Positions 1-13,634 of a stretch of 64,000 bases of DNA are shown here, one piece after another; within the stretch, counting starts at the first letter, position 1; each line of letters opens with the position of its first letter. The stretch comes from Gymnorhina tibicen (Eukaryota > Chordata > Aves > Passeriformes > Artamidae). The stretch is from assembly GCA_013399875.1 (NCBI GenBank), contig VXAZ01001670.1, positions 2,326,187-2,390,186 on the forward strand, in the 5' to 3' direction. The translations under genes and the position numbers were made by a program. The notes under the pieces are model-generated. The model saw only the letters and a program-made list of their open reading frames with translations, had not been told where the DNA came from and made no database searches.

Positions 1-2969
1 CTGTGGGAGCACTGACAATTTCTCACGTTAAAAAAATAAAAAGAAAAAAAGATGAAAGAAAATAAATGAGAACCTTGCACAAGAAGCTGAGCCCAAGAGC
101 TGAGCAGAGCTAGGAAAAGTTGCAGCACATCCTTCACCCCTGCTACTAGTGACTTTATTCAGGGGACATGCAAGCTCAGCGTGCAGCAGGGTTGAGATGG
201 AAGCCACATGAAGTCTACTTCAAACTCCAAAGGCTGCTTTTGGCATGTTCAGTGCCTGCAAGGCCAGGCCAGCTACTGCCTGCTAGGAGTTTGGTTACAG
301 GCTGGGTAACTCCTGTTCTTGACAAAATCACCCTGCAGAACTGCTGGAGGGGTCCTGATGCTGTGGCATTGCCTGCACCATAGCAATGGCTGCTGCATAT
401 CTCTACATGTGGAAAAGAAGGCACAGTATTGGCAAACTCTCCTTCCCACGTTGAGAAAGCAGTTGAAGCTTCATTCACCACAGTGCTGGGCCCAGGCCCT
501 CATATCAAAGGGAAGTGCTTGTGTCTGAAGTCGCCTTGCTGTGGCTCATTGCCTGTCACCAAACAGCTCATGGAAAACAAACCACTGTGTTCAGACCAAA
601 GTGCTTCTCATAAATGTGGATACTCCAGCTCCTTGAGAAGGCCTTGTGCTTCAGGTAACACGCAAAGCAAAATTTTGCTTGAGGATGTTGTTCACCACTG
701 TTACAATGAAATGAGACATGGGAAAGCGGACAACCAATCATCCAAAAATCTTAGCACCAGTCACACAATTTCCCTCCTTCCACTGCTGTCAACTCCAAAC
801 AACATCAGTGTTTTGCTGCAGGTGCTTTTTTCTGGGATGCTGGAGGATTTCGCAGCACACATAAAGCACACAGGAGTTGCAGAGGCATTGACACAGGCGA
901 GCTGAGATTCTGCTGACAGCCTGTCCAGAGGATGAGTCAGGAGAGGACCAGCTCTTCACTAGATCCTAGAAAGCTCAGACATGGTTCTGGCAAATCACTT
1001 CTTGAGCCTGGGTGGGCTGACCGAGGGCAAAGGGCTATCAATGCCGCCCAGCTGAAGAGCCCTGAAGTGCTGATGAGGGTGCTGGGAGAAGATGAGAGCT
1101 TGGGAGAGCTGATCAGTAGAAGACTGATCCCAGACAGAGACACTCTCCAGAGAAACTGAGCCAAGGAGAACTCAGCCTTCTGACTTCCCTGGGCTTGCAT
1201 GCTCTATGGGGCTGTGACATGTCAAGAAGCAGATAAAGAAATTATTCTGAGCAAGTGTATTTTTCTCCCATTGGGCTGCAGACAAACACATACAGATAAA
1301 GAGAGACCTCTAGTGATGCTGGAGGGACTCTGCCTGTCCTCCCCCTCTGAGCATCCCTCACAGCCAGAAACAAATGTCTCGATTGCTCTGACTAGTGCAG
1401 TAATAGCTTTCCTCCTGAGTGGGAGAAAAACACAGGCTTATCACAAGAATATCCGCTCATCCACGAAGGAGGTGGAGAGGTGGAATTCAGATTCAGGGGA
1501 ATGATTATGCCAGACTTGCGGAGTTCAAAAAAACTGACAAAGACAAGTGGCATGGGCTCAGGTCTTGCCCACACCCTGCCTCTCCAGTTGCAGTTATCTG
1601 AGCTCCAGCCTGGTCCTGGGATCAAGCATATGATTCAGCGTGTGGGGAGTGGATTATTGCCAGTGCTGGGAAATGTTCATCTTGGTGGCAATGTGGAACA
1701 TGTGCCTGAAATTCACATTCAGGCAGGGATTTCAGTGGCTGCCAGCTCAGTGTGGACAGAGGCAGGAACAAGGAACAGCAGCTGCCTGGCTGAGCCCAGC
1801 CATACCAGGAGATGTCATATCCCCCTTGCACAACCCTGGCAACTGCAGCATCTTGCACTCAGCTGCAGGAAGGAGGAGTGGTTTTGGCTCTTGCTGAATT
1901 CAGCCTCAAAACCCCAGTGTCCAGATGTGAACAGAAAGGATGATGGAGTGTGCATAAGGGCATGCTCATGATGAGCATCCCATGCCCAACACAGAGAGAA
2001 GGCAAGCTGTTCAACTTCCCAACTCTTTGTACCAAGGACTAGACACAGAGCCAAGAGAAGTGTTTGTTTATTCAGACATGCAACTAGTGCTTAAAACTTT
2101 CCAGGTACGAGAAAGGCTTGAAGGGAAACATGAGAAAAAGAGGCAAATGCAGGGCCAGACTTGGCTAAGTCAGAGGCACAGTGATTGTACTATGCAGTGT
2201 CAAAAACCAGATACATAGATCTGTCCTGTTGCTCTCAAACCCATGGTGAGAAAAGAAATCAAGGGCTCCTGCCAGCCAGGAAAGAAGGTCTCTCTCACCT
2301 GTTCCTGCCACCTTCTCTGCAGCTCTGAGCTGCAATTACTCAATTAGCAGCTCCTGTAGTACCTTCCTTCCACTCAGCAGTCTCTCCTTTTGCCCAGCCA
2401 GCATGTAAATCAAAAAGCGGCAGCTCTTTCCCTAGGCTTTCTTTTTCTTGTGCTAGCCCAAGCCTTGGTGACCTCCTGTTGAGAGAGGGGCAGTCATATT
2501 TTTCTGGAATGCTTTATTTTCTTTGCTGCATGAAGAGTAATTGTGGAGGGGAGGGAGAGCGCAAGCACGAGAAAGCATGTACACTGCCAGCCAGGCCGAT
2601 GTCCTTGTCCCACAAGGTTATGGATCCATTTTAGCTCAAAGAATAATAATAATAAAGCCTCAAAGAAGCAAGGGATTCATAAAACAAAACATGAGCTGGG
2701 CATTTGGCAGCAGCTGCCCATAGAGTGGGAAGCCCACATTTAAGTTCAGAGGTACACAAACACTCAGATTTCCAGGAGCTGGCAGGGTTTGTGATAGGGT
2801 GTGCAGGCATGTGTGCACATGTGTCTACAGAGAGAGCTGGCACGAGCCAGCTTTCTCTTCCCCTGCATACTTCACTGGTGGTAATTCAGATAGTGCAGCA
2901 GAGTGCAGAGGTGCATTCAGACCGAGGAGCACGTCTGACCCAAACAAGAACAAGTGGCCTGTGTGGTGA

Positions 2970-2979
2970 CCCCCCCCCC
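2970..2979. repeat. C10 homopolymer
   Basis: Ten consecutive C bases followed by GCCC; a region prone to length error in sequencing. Confidence 0.9.
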
Positions 2980-5900
2980 GCCCTGCTGCATCCCACCATG
3001 CCTCCCCACGCAGCACAAATGCAGCTTTCTGACAGCTGCATGGGACACTTGCACTGAACATTTCTCTTCCCTGTTTAGAGGACAAACATGAGGCACGGAA
3101 CAACAGAACAGCTTATGCCTGAGACAGAAGAGCCTCCTCTACAAGAATTCAGAAAACTTTGGGGATTTGCAAGTGTTCTGATGAAATCCCAACAGGCATG
3201 TGAATATTTCCAAGTGATAAATAAGGCCCTGAGGACCAAATTCAAGACTTTTTGAGAAAAACAATGGTAGTACATTTCTTTTTGCTTCATATATAGTGAG
3301 CTTTAATAACAATTACTATTTCTTTCTTGCAACAGGCATGCATGACACTTTCCTGACTGCAAAGGACATCTCTTTTGCTCATTTCCAGTATATCAGAACA
3401 GAGACATTTAGATCAAATGCAAAGGGAGCTCAGATGAGTTAAGACTACCTGGTACTTTGGAGGAGTCAATTATTTAATAAACAATGGGTTAAAAAAAGTA
3501 CTCAACAGGTTAGAAATTCAGGCAGCCTTGTTGAAAGATAAGATCCATTTCTTCCTGATAGGTGTTCTTACATTAAAAAGCTCTACAGTTAACTGGGGAA
3601 GTTGAAGGCAGGATCTGAGCAGTCAGGGGGAATTTCTGTGTTTACTGCTCAGAGTGCAAAGGATTATAACATTGACCAATGCCCACAACAGCCTAGCCTG
3701 TAACTGGCTTCTGCCCATCAGCTTCTCCAGGCTACAGGGAACAAACTCAAACTGGAAGATCAAAAAGGAGTGGAAATTGAGAACAAGTCAGAAATGCTTT
3801 TCTAAAAGAAAACCAGCCATCCTTAACCTACTAGAAATCTCTGAATATAATTGTGAGAAAAGAGACACCATTACCTGGACTTCCAAAAAACCCCAAAAAA
3901 TCGTCATCATGAAGAGGCTGCTGATGAAGCTAAGCCAGGACAAGGTAAAAGTGACAATGAAGTTCTGGGATGGGATCATAGCCAAGGATGATCCCAGCCC
4001 AGACAGTGTCCTCACTGATCAAGGCATGGTCCTGCAGCACTGGAGCAGGTGCTCAGAGGCAAATCTGAGTGCTGGTAACAGGGCCCATCCACGGCCCCAG
4101 CATGGCAAAGTCATGAACCAGGCCCAGGGTTCATCCAGGGAGTCTCATCAGGAGCAGCAAGAGCTGGGGCTGCAGCACAGGTCTGAGGTCAGGAGATGAG
4201 GCCAGGCTAGAGAGAGGCAGAACCACAACACAGCTCAGAAAGGTGATGAGTGGCCCAGGCTGAGCTGAAATGGAGCTCCTGGGTCTGGGTGTGAGTCCCA
4301 GATGAGAACAGGGCAATTAAGGCCTATTGGTGCCATCAGGACCCTGTCAGTTTTGCTTAACATACAGACCCCCTTTACACGGGATGGGATCATACAGACA
4401 AGGAGTTTATGGGCAATTTCCCTGCTCTAGCTGGCCCTGGGTGACAGCCTTCCTTACACACTCCTGTAACATCTGTCTGCCTGCACTCATCATGGGGAAC
4501 ATGTGTAACGTGTTTGCATCCCTCAGGAGAGGATTTAGCACCATCTAGGCAACAGCTTTAGGAAAAAAAAAGTAAAACCCACCAATTTCCTCAAAGGGCA
4601 TTAAAAATTATACAAGTGCATTGCATTTCCATTTCTCCTGAAGAATAAAACAAAAAGGGGTATGTAATGGGAATACCTCTTACTACAGCACATAACTAGC
4701 CTCTAGCAGCTGCCAGTGGTACATGGAGGATGTAAGCCCAGGATTTTAAAGACAACATGTAATTTGTGAACCTTCCTGGTCAAGGACATGTGGCAACTGC
4801 TAACACCTTGGAAGGAGAAAAACAGTAATCTCTGAGTGGCTTAGCCCCTAATTGTCCATTATGGCATTTCTTGGCCTTTTTTTCCTGAAGTATTCAATTG
4901 TGGCCACTCTAAGCACTGGGGGCAGAAGCCAGTTCTCTCTGCTTGAGCAATTCCCATGCTAAGGGAGTGCTTTTTTCTCCAGCAATCCAAAAGGTGCCAT
5001 GGGATGAAAAACTAAAGTGTATTTTCTGTCCTGAGGAATGGGCTGTGCAGACGGAGAGAGCATGAAAGCAGGCAGGCAGCCGGGAACAGTGATCAGCAGA
5101 GAGGGCAAAGGCAGCACAGGGGCTCGTAAATATGTTTTGCTGTTATTTTGGAATGGCAAAGATGTGTCCTTGTAGGAGTAAAACCATACAGATTGCTTTA
5201 TTATTTTCAGTCCAATGAAATTAGCTGGAGTGGGGGGAGAAGCAGGGCAAACAGCAGGCAGGAACAACAGGGATGAAGGCATCTGTACCATGAGGGTACC
5301 TTGTGCTTGGGACTGTACAAACCCCAGTCCCAAACCTGCCAAGCTGGGTGGTGCTTTGAAAGTTCCGTGTGGCCAGACAAACTGGGGGTCTGTCCTCACA
5401 GTCATGGCAGCCCTGCTGGTGCCTGGATGGAGCTCGGGCAACAGGGCCCCTTTGGCTCACTGCAGGAGGCTGCATGGAGCCTCCAGCTCCTGCTGCTGCT
5501 TCACAGTATTGGGACCCCACAGAGTCCCATACCTCTCCCTGCCCCTTCCCTGCTTCATGGTCCACCCTGTTCCCCTTCCTGGCACCAAGAGCAATGAGAG
5601 CCTGTGCTCACCCCATGCATGCACCCCATGGGACTGGAAGGAAGCAGCACGGTGACTGCCATGCCTATAGGCACACTGGTCACTTATACTGCATTTAGTG
5701 ACTTATATATTTGATGTAGGAGCCTTTGCGTGCTCCCCCCACCCCTCATCTCCTTTCACCATCTGTCTGTTTGTTGAGAAATCTGTTCCAGCTGACCTCA
5801 AGCTGACCAGTGCTTCCCTCTTCCCTCCACCCTGCCATGGGCTCCTCCAGACATTCCCAGCTCAGCTCATGGGCTTTTAGCTGACTATGCAAATGTCACC

Positions 5901-6089
5901 CAGCCAGCTGGTGTCTGCCTCCCAGAAACACATGTTCAAAGGCCCCCTGGACAGCCAGGGGGGAGAGGGGGCAGGTCCCTGTGCCCCAGCCCAGGGGCTG
6001 CCCAGAGAAAGTTACTTAGCCAGGAATTATTCAACAAACAGATGGGAGGAGGAAAGGAAGGACGGGGAACACAGAAAATAAGACTCTGG

Positions 6090-6165
6090 TGCATCTGTGT
6101 CAGTGTGTGTAGGTGTGGGTGTATGGGTTCCCAGGTGAGTGTGTGGGAAGTGTAAATGTAATCCC
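6090..6165. repeat. Imperfect GT-rich tract
   Basis: GTGTCAGTGTGTGTAGGTGTG-type sequence, an imperfect degenerate (GT)n tract. Confidence 0.6.
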
Positions 6166-9129
6166 TGTATGGGGATGGGTAGTGATGGAAGGGGTGTGTG
6201 AGAAAGATGTACAGGAAAGATGTTTTCAACAGTTTTGTGGCCTCCTCCTCCTCCTAACGACATCTTCTGCAACACACAAAAGGAGCTCTAACAGAACAGC
6301 AATAAAGGAGACACAGCTGTCAGAGGGCCAAAGAGCACGTCCACCAAAACTGCCTCCCAAGAGCATTACTAAAGCAAGGCAAAGCCTGAAAGGCTCATTT
6401 CTTCAAGATCTGTCTTCTCTCTATCACCTAACATGTGACCACCCACCTAAGATCTCTAGTTCTCCATTGAGGAAGAGTGTGGAGATGCCAAAACTGGACC
6501 TGAGGATTTGGGACTGAACCAAGGAGAGAAGAAAGTAGTAGGGGAGTATTGCCACAGCACCTCACCATGGCTGATGACAGTGTAGGACATACACGCCCAG
6601 CCAGAAGGCCATGCATACGCAGCAGTGCAGCTCACCTGGGTATCTTTGCAGGGCTGTGACACTGTCATTTCCTGAAGTGCTGGCAAGGAACAGGATTAAT
6701 GTGGTGATGCTTGCTAAATCCTTGCCATGTATGAAGTGAGAGGAAGGCTTGGAGAGAAAAGGCCAAAGCATCCACAGTTCCTTTTATGGATCGCCTCAGC
6801 CAATTAGGGACATCCCCAGCAGCTCTGCTGCTGCACCCGAAGGCTAATACAACCTTAGTTCCTCAGGCAAAAAGGAAAGGTTGGGTGTCTGCATGTAGTT
6901 ACACAGAGCTTGGACACTCTCTCCACCAAGATAAGAAACTCTTTTCCTTTACCTCTTTTAGATGCTCTCCCTCATCTGATTTCAGGTGTCTGGGTATTTA
7001 CTTCTGAGTACTTACTGACAACACCTGAGCAGGGGGATGCCAAGTCACGTTTAGCCTTCTGTCGGCTAAATAAAAATCAGGGTATTGGCTCTTAAAATTC
7101 AACAAGATTCTTCCTTGCAATTATAACTAGAAGAAGTCAAGGTACCTCTCCCCTACCTAAATTTCTCCTGTCACAACTGCTGCTCTGGCCCTCTGATAAG
7201 GACCCCTTGGGCTCCCCGGGAGAAGGCAGGATGGCAGCTCCAGATGTAGCTGACAGATGATGCTCTTCCTGGCCACAGGCAAGAACTGTGAAATGGTGAG
7301 CTGCCAGGAGCAGCTTAAGGAAGAAATGCAGAGTTTGTGTGCAAGGGAAACCATGAGGTTACAGCACCAATACAGAGCATAGGGGAGCTGCTGGACATTG
7401 GAGATGTCTCCTTTGTATCCTCACAGGTGACAATGAAGCCTGTCCCTGAGCCAAGCCTAATGGTAGAGAAAATGTACATTGCGTGAAATAAACCCAAGAA
7501 GTGATGTGCTCCTTTCCACTGAGCTTAATGGGACACCAACAAAGGTAAACAGAGCTGAGTTTGTTCCCCATAATAGACTAGAAATCTAGGGTAGAGACTG
7601 ACTATTCAAGGGTGGAATGGAATGGACTGTTTCTGCTTGCACCTGTGTTCATCTCATCTGGATTTAGAGTAGGTCCCAGGTTGTCACTGGGTTTTGAAAA
7701 CACCAAAGTGGAATACATGTGAATGGAAACTGCCATTTTTTAGGTGTGTGCTTGCTGTGGTTGGGTTTGGCACACAAAATAAAAGCAGTGCTGGGTTTTT
7801 TTACTGAAGAAGAAATCTAGGTTATATTTGCACTACAGCAAGGCTCAACAGAGGCAAAGCTAAGGGAGATCAGAGGGCAGATCAGCAAACTATATGATCA
7901 TAGAACCAGATCTTGGTTTTCATATTCTAGATGACATATCATAGGTCTCAACCACCCCAGAGATTATGATGGAGATATCTGACAGGTTTAGCTCCTTCAG
8001 GATCAGGGGCTTGGGTTAAGGGGAACAAGGCAACCCTGTATTGGATTATGCAGTCCCCAGAGCAGAGACTTATGAGTGCACACTTTGGGCACTGTAAGAG
8101 CAGCTGAATGTCCCTGGACAGTTTGAGGCTGAAAGAGAAGATCTGTTTTACCACCCTGCTGTGGCTTCTCTGGGGCCTTCAACCCAACCTCCATGGTAAG
8201 CACAGCAGAAGCACACCATGACAAGCTGCCAGGAGCATGAGAGAAATAGGCTGTACCAGCTTAGTCCAAAGGGACATCCAACCCACTATCCTGCTCTAAC
8301 AGGCAGACTGGGAGCAGCACTGGCCGCAGCACAAGCACTGTTGCGCACTTTAATATGAAGGAAAGAGAGACTGCATCTGTCTTCTAGGGCCAAACAAGCA
8401 TCAGCTAAGCACAGCATGAAGCCAAAAAGGACAGAAGTTACCTGCACTCAGTATGCATCTACGTTTTCCTCACAGTCTTTGACAGGATCTTTTTGTCTTG
8501 TACAGCAGTCCTCTCCTGAGCATCTCTGCAATATTTTTGTTGCTACATGGCCTTTCCCTGGTAACTCCAGTATCCTGAGATCAAAAGTCACTCACCAAAC
8601 AGGTCAAGAAGGAAACCACAAGGCTGCATCCACTCTAGTGAATGTACCAGGGCACAGACTCTAGTACTGGGGCTTTTTGAGCATGGGCAGGCTCCTAGCC
8701 TGGTGCTGATGCCTATCAGCTTGTGCCTTCTCAGGCAGAGCCTGGCTGAAATTTGTGGGGAGCACAGGCAACATTCCATTTCCCAGAAGCAGAACAGAGA
8801 AGGCCTTGTTGTGCTGTGGTGGGAGAAGTTCGGGACAATTCAGCATAAGCCATATCCTACAGCTTGCATTTGCTTGAATATACTTGTACAGGCATTAACT
8901 GCAGAAACCCATCGAAGGATACCAAAAGGATCCCATTTCAATGGGAAACTCAGAAACTGCAAAGCAGTGGAGTGCCCTCCGATGTGCAGAGCTGAGCCAG
9001 ACCCACTGGGCAAGAGCCAGCACCCAGGCCCATAAATCCTCAGCCTAACCATACGACCAGAACTCGAGCATCCAGTTTAACACGAACCCAAGGAGCTGTT
9101 CTCTCCTTCTGGCTGCCAGTGAGCAGTAC

Positions 9130-9620
9130 TGGCTTGGCCTCACAAGCAGCCCCGAGCCGCGGTGGCAGGGAGCCGGCAGCCCTCCCACCACCGAGGGGGG
9201 CGCGGGGTTCCCACCAGGCTCCCCCATTCCGTGGGAAGGCTGCAAGGCAGAGCGAGGAGGGGGAGTGGGCTGTGTCTTATCTCTCCTCTCCCTTTGTATG
9301 TACCTCCTGGTACGATTATTAAACGCAAATTACAAAAGATGTGACCCAAACGATCTTTATTTCTTCTTTCACCGAGCGGTGCCTGCAGGGTCCTGATTCT
9401 GAATTCCGTTTCAATTACCGATGCCATTTTAACACAAAGCAGCTTCTGTCTGCAATTACCGGCACTGACGGCGGCGCAGAGGCAGCTCCGGTGGCAGAAC
9501 ACAAAGCCTGGCATCTTCCGCTGTTTAGAAACTTTCATTTGCCGTGATTAAAGGCAACAGACGCGAGAGTCGTCCGTCTGCAGACGCGCACTGTGCGGCA
9601 CGCTCCTTCCCGGAGCACTC
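9130..9620. promoter_or_regulatory. CpG-enriched, conserved-looking block in the intergenic region
   Basis: Positions 9150-9250 are GC-rich with CpGs (AGCCGCGGTGGC, GGGGGGCGCGGGG). They are followed by AT-rich sequence with AAACGCAAATTA and CAATTACCG words and then a second CpG cluster at 9460-9620 (GACGGCGGCGCAG, AGACGCGCACTG). Retained CpGs next to homeodomain-like AATTA cores suggest an unmethylated regulatory element or the 5' end of a non-coding transcript. There is no coding support. Confidence 0.35.
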
Positions 9621-11566
9621 CCTGAGAAACCAGCCCTCAGCACTCACCTCCACGAATCACTCAGGAGGACTTTAACTGGTGTTCCAGCCGGTATTATGCA
9701 GACAAACTGACAGAGTTAACCCATCGCGCTTCAGCTCAGCAAGGAAACTCTCTGCTTTTACTGCTGGTAAAACCAAGCAGCCTGAGCTGCAGAGCAGAGA
9801 CACCAGCACAGGCTGAGGCACAGGGCGATACAAAGGTGAGTATTTTCCTTTTACACTGACAAGCTAAAGTGCCAGTAAAAAAATTACAAAATACACTCTT
9901 CACTCACAGCTGAAATGCAGCCTCCTGCAAGTACGAGGCTAGAAGTTCTACATATATTACTGCTGCAAATTAACTCAGGGAGAGATGGTGAGGAATCCCA
10001 GAGCCAAACGAAACCAGTAATAGGAAATATGCACATCTGCCAGAGTTGGCAATTACCTAAGACAAGAGGGGCTGGCACCTGAAATCCATTGGGCATGGAC
10101 CCCACTTTGCATCTTGTTGAACAACTCAGCACCACCTGTACAGTATCTTCTGATTCTCAAGCAAAATTCACAGCCAACTGCAGTTTGACAGCTAAAGTCA
10201 GACACAATGGAATTCAAAGAGTACATTTCTGCACAGCAGCTGCACGTCGCTCCCTGCGGCTGGATCTGAAAGCCCCTGTTCTGCCTCAAGCTGGGCACTG
10301 CCTGCATGCTGACCCATTGACAGCCACACACACACCCCCCAGATCACCCGAGCCCATGGAGAGGCAGGCAGACACCACCTCTCCTTTGCCCCATCATCCA
10401 GGTTAAGTTTTGCTTCTGTTTCTTCACTATATGCAGCTGTGCCTCTTTGTCCTTCAGCCTTCTTCACAAGCTCACCTGGCCTGTGCATGAGCATCAAGCT
10501 TATTATCTTCTAGATCCTTTCCTTTCTTTCTGACCAGCCTCCCCCAATGACGCCTGCTTTGTGACCCCTCACTCCCTTTCTCCACACCATCCATAATGTA
10601 CCAAGAGTTTTCCATATGCTCTTTAATGCCACTGCTCTCAATGGGGCTTCCAAAGACACAGGAAGAAGCCAATTGCAGGTGCTGATGGCTGGTGAGAGGT
10701 GCTGTTCACATTTATTTTGTTACCCACTTTGCCCTTGCCTGTTCCTTGGCAGGTGGTCTGTTTTTCTCAGGTGGTGATTTACTTCTCCCTCCTGTAAGTT
10801 CGTTCGAGCACAGCAGCAACACAATGTGCAGTGTGAGTGCACAGCCAGGGTGATGCTGTTTCCCAGGGAAGGCCATGCCATGGATCAGCAGTAGGGAGTA
10901 GGTGTCTGAGGTGCTTAAGCTGGGTTGGTGCAGATACGGAACACGAACCACGGAGGCCCTGCTCTCAGAGGTGACATGGTGCTCAGCCAGAGCTGCCAGC
11001 CCAGGAACAGAGAGACCCTCAGGAATCATCCTTCCCTTTAAAACCCTCCCAAAGCTTGCATGGATGGAACAAGTCTTGAAATTCTTGGCATCAAATATGA
11101 CTAAATAGGTGGTGTGTAGGTCAGGCAGGTCGTTTGCACCCCTTTATGGCACAACTCCCATTTTCCAACAAGTCCCTGGGGCCCCTGGGGCTGCACGGCC
11201 CCATGGGGAGTGAATCAGAGACACTAAATCCCACAACCAAAAGATAGCACTGGAAAAGTTTCTGCCCCGGTGGTGGCAGTGCCCAATTCCCACTGGACTT
11301 CCCAATCCCATGCTGTATCGGGACAGCCCATTTCACAAGGGCCCAGCCAAGCTGCTGTCCCCAGAAGGCGGCAGAGGGTGAAGAGAGGGCAATTTACTGC
11401 CCTGGTTATTGAGTGGTGTGTGAGTCGTTTGTCACACTGAGCCCTGGCACCTTGTTCTACCTGTGTTGTGTGTGTTTTATTGGTGTTGAGCAGAGGGAGG
11501 CTGGAGCAGAGGGGAGTCTGGGAGGAAAGGCACTCAAGTGAAAAATGAACCAAGCCAAACAGGATT

Positions 11567-11592
11567 GAGAGAGAGAGAGAGAGAGAGAGAGA
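11567..11592. repeat. (GA)13 microsatellite
   Basis: Thirteen perfect GA dinucleotides, followed by purine-rich GGGGAAGGGGGTGAAAGGGG sequence. Confidence 0.96.
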
Positions 11593-11884
11593 TGCAGGGG
11601 AAGGGGGTGAAAGGGGCCATATTATAAAACACAAGACAAATGTGCCCACTGGCAGCAGGGTTAGGGAGAGAGGGAGTGGGAAGAAATGAGGGGGAGCAGG
11701 GGAGGAAAAAGAAAGAGAGAATAAAGACACTGCCTTGTGGCCAGCACTGTCCTAGCGGGATCAGGGATGCACATGTAGTCAGAAAAATAATCCTCAGTTT
11801 AACAAAGCAAGAAGAGGGAGTGGGAATGGAGGAAAGCTACAGATCCAAACAGAAAGTGCCCTGGGGTGTCCAATCTGCTGGGTT

Positions 11885-11899
11885 AAAAAAAAAAAAAAA
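11885..11899. repeat. A15 homopolymer
   Basis: Fifteen uninterrupted A bases in intergenic sequence; no retroposed gene is recognised upstream. Confidence 0.9.
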
Positions 11900-12189
11900 T
11901 TTGCTTCTTCCCCCTCCTTTCTCCACTAGGGAGCTGGCTCCTTCCCTGTCCCCCCAGCCACCATCACCAAAAGGAATGGGACCGCGGAAAGAGCAGAAGG
12001 TCTGTTTAGAATTTCACATCCCTTCTATCCTGCTCCCTCAGTGCTAAACTTTCAAGACAAAAATCATAAAACGAGATGCTTTGTTGGTGAGGCAGATTTG
12101 GAGATCTTCCTGTTAGGAACAAGAAAGGGAAGAGAGAGACAGAGAGTGAGACAGAGCGATAACTAGATGGAGGGCTGGCTTTGTGCTTG

Positions 12190-12545
12190 CAACAAGCCAC
12201 TAAAGGTGCATTTTTAATTAAATTTATACAAAATGTGTCAGTTTTATCTCTATGTTTCAAACCCGACTCTTTTCTATCAAAGTAAAGTATTGATCTTCAC
12301 TGCCCCGAAGCTACCTGACTGAATTAAACAGAATAAATAGAAGAAGGACTGAAAGGGCTTAGAAACAACTGCAGAGGCGAATGTTTAATGGCTCCACAGT
12401 CATTTGCTGCAATTAAAAAACAAAACCGTTTAGAGGGGCTGTTAACACCTTGAAGTCTGAAAATCCTCACTTCAAAAAAGCCCCAAAACAGCTTCCAGGC
12501 AAAACATTTTAATTGCCATAAATACTTCCAATGCCAGCCATCACT
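12190..12545. promoter_or_regulatory. Candidate conserved non-coding element, intergenic
   Basis: AT-rich complex sequence with homeodomain and MEF2-like words (GCATTTTTAATTAAATTTATAC, GAATGTTTAATGGC, GCTGCAATTAAAAAAC, CATTTTAATTGCCATAAATAC). No repeat family or coding signal is recognised. Constraint is suspected from composition only. Confidence 0.22.
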
Positions 12546-13042
12546 GGTGCATGTGCACGTTATACTGATAGACAAACAGATCCCTGGGCCCAACAAGACA
12601 GAACCTGCTCAGCTGGTGAGATACAGGTATGCTCTATATGGCATAGGGACACCACCACCCAAGGAAAGGCCTGTATCCAGTATGACACGGATATATGTCC
12701 ACTTTATGTAAACAAAAAACCTGTTTATCTGACAAGGATGGGTGTTTTAGACCCCCACAACTATTCCAGGTAAGTTTGTGTAATGTGACGTTGCCTTTAC
12801 TGAACAATATTCTCCAAACTCTATACTCAATTGCATGTCATGCAAGTCATAGGCATCTTAACAGAGCTCTCTCTCTGCCTGTTTTATGTCACAAGAAGCT
12901 GTCACAGACAGTGCCACAAGCAGTCCCACTTGATTAAGAACTATGTTGGGGCTGGGATACCCTCTGACAAGAGCCCACAGGCCCTGGAACAGGCAGGGCC
13001 CATAGTTTTGTTAAAGGCTCTTGACCACCATGTGACTTAAGA

Positions 13043-13082
13043 AACCAACCAACCAACCAACCAACCAACCAACCAACCAACC
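13043..13082. repeat. (AACC)10 microsatellite
   Basis: Ten uninterrupted AACC units (40 bases). Likely length-polymorphic. Confidence 0.97.
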
Positions 13083-13200
13083 CCACTGCATTTGCTTGGT
13101 TAATCTTAAGGCAGTGTGCTACTGTGTGACTTACCAAAGCCTTTCTGAATGGCCTGTGCATCTCTCAGCATGGAGATTTTCCATCCCTACTTTGTAGTCA

Positions 13201-13224
13201 TCTTCTGCTGAACTCAGCAGAAGA
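13201..13224. repeat. Perfect 11-bp-arm hairpin
   Basis: TCTTCTGCTGA, a 2-base AC spacer, and TCAGCAGAAGA form a near-perfect palindrome. No terminator or RNA-gene context is evident. Confidence 0.85.
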
Positions 13225-13634
13225 ACTCTCCCTGTAGAGAGAGACATCAGCAGGCTGAAGAGCCCTATTGGCTTCAGACTTCCAGAGTTTGCACTGGAAA
13301 ATAGTTGGGCTCATTCACAACTCATCCCTTTCCCTGGCTATTTCTGACATAAGCGGAGCAGCCTTATGAAACCAGTTTTTGCAGGACATGATTACAGTTT
13401 CCTATCTTAGCAGGCATACTATCAGGTGGGAAGTGTGCTGTGCTGTTCCTGGGGAAGATGTTTTGTATAGAGACTATAAAGATTTACTTGGTGTTTATGA
13501 AAATCTGGAAGGAGATCTGTAGCCTGAAACCAGCTCTTGGCTGAAAATCAAAATAAACAAATATATTGGCCTTGTGCATAATTTCAGTCAGTAATGTAGC
13601 TGTGAAACGGGATGGATGCTCAGAGGGGCTGAAT

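Larger units (their letters stand above)
1..9100. other. Intergenic sequence downstream of IFT43, left part
   Basis: Many short frames occur on both strands, but none resembles a known protein or shows convincing exon boundaries. A 10-base C run lies at 2970-2979, a short AAT run near 2641, and a GT-rich stretch at about 6090-6160. The 4.0-4.35 kb stretch is GC- and purine-rich with repeated GAGCAG/CAGCA words and may be an old unclassified repeat. Nothing else can be supported. Confidence 0.6.

Noticed and set aside
3654..4199. 181-codon + strand open frame with a basic N-terminal part
   Set aside because: Starts at a non-ATG codon; no reverse transcriptase, transposase or other motif seen.
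7880..7960. Possible minus-strand CR1 tail (ATGATCATAGAACC ... TTCTAGATGACATATC)
   Set aside because: Only short scattered words match the CR1 3' end; not enough to call.
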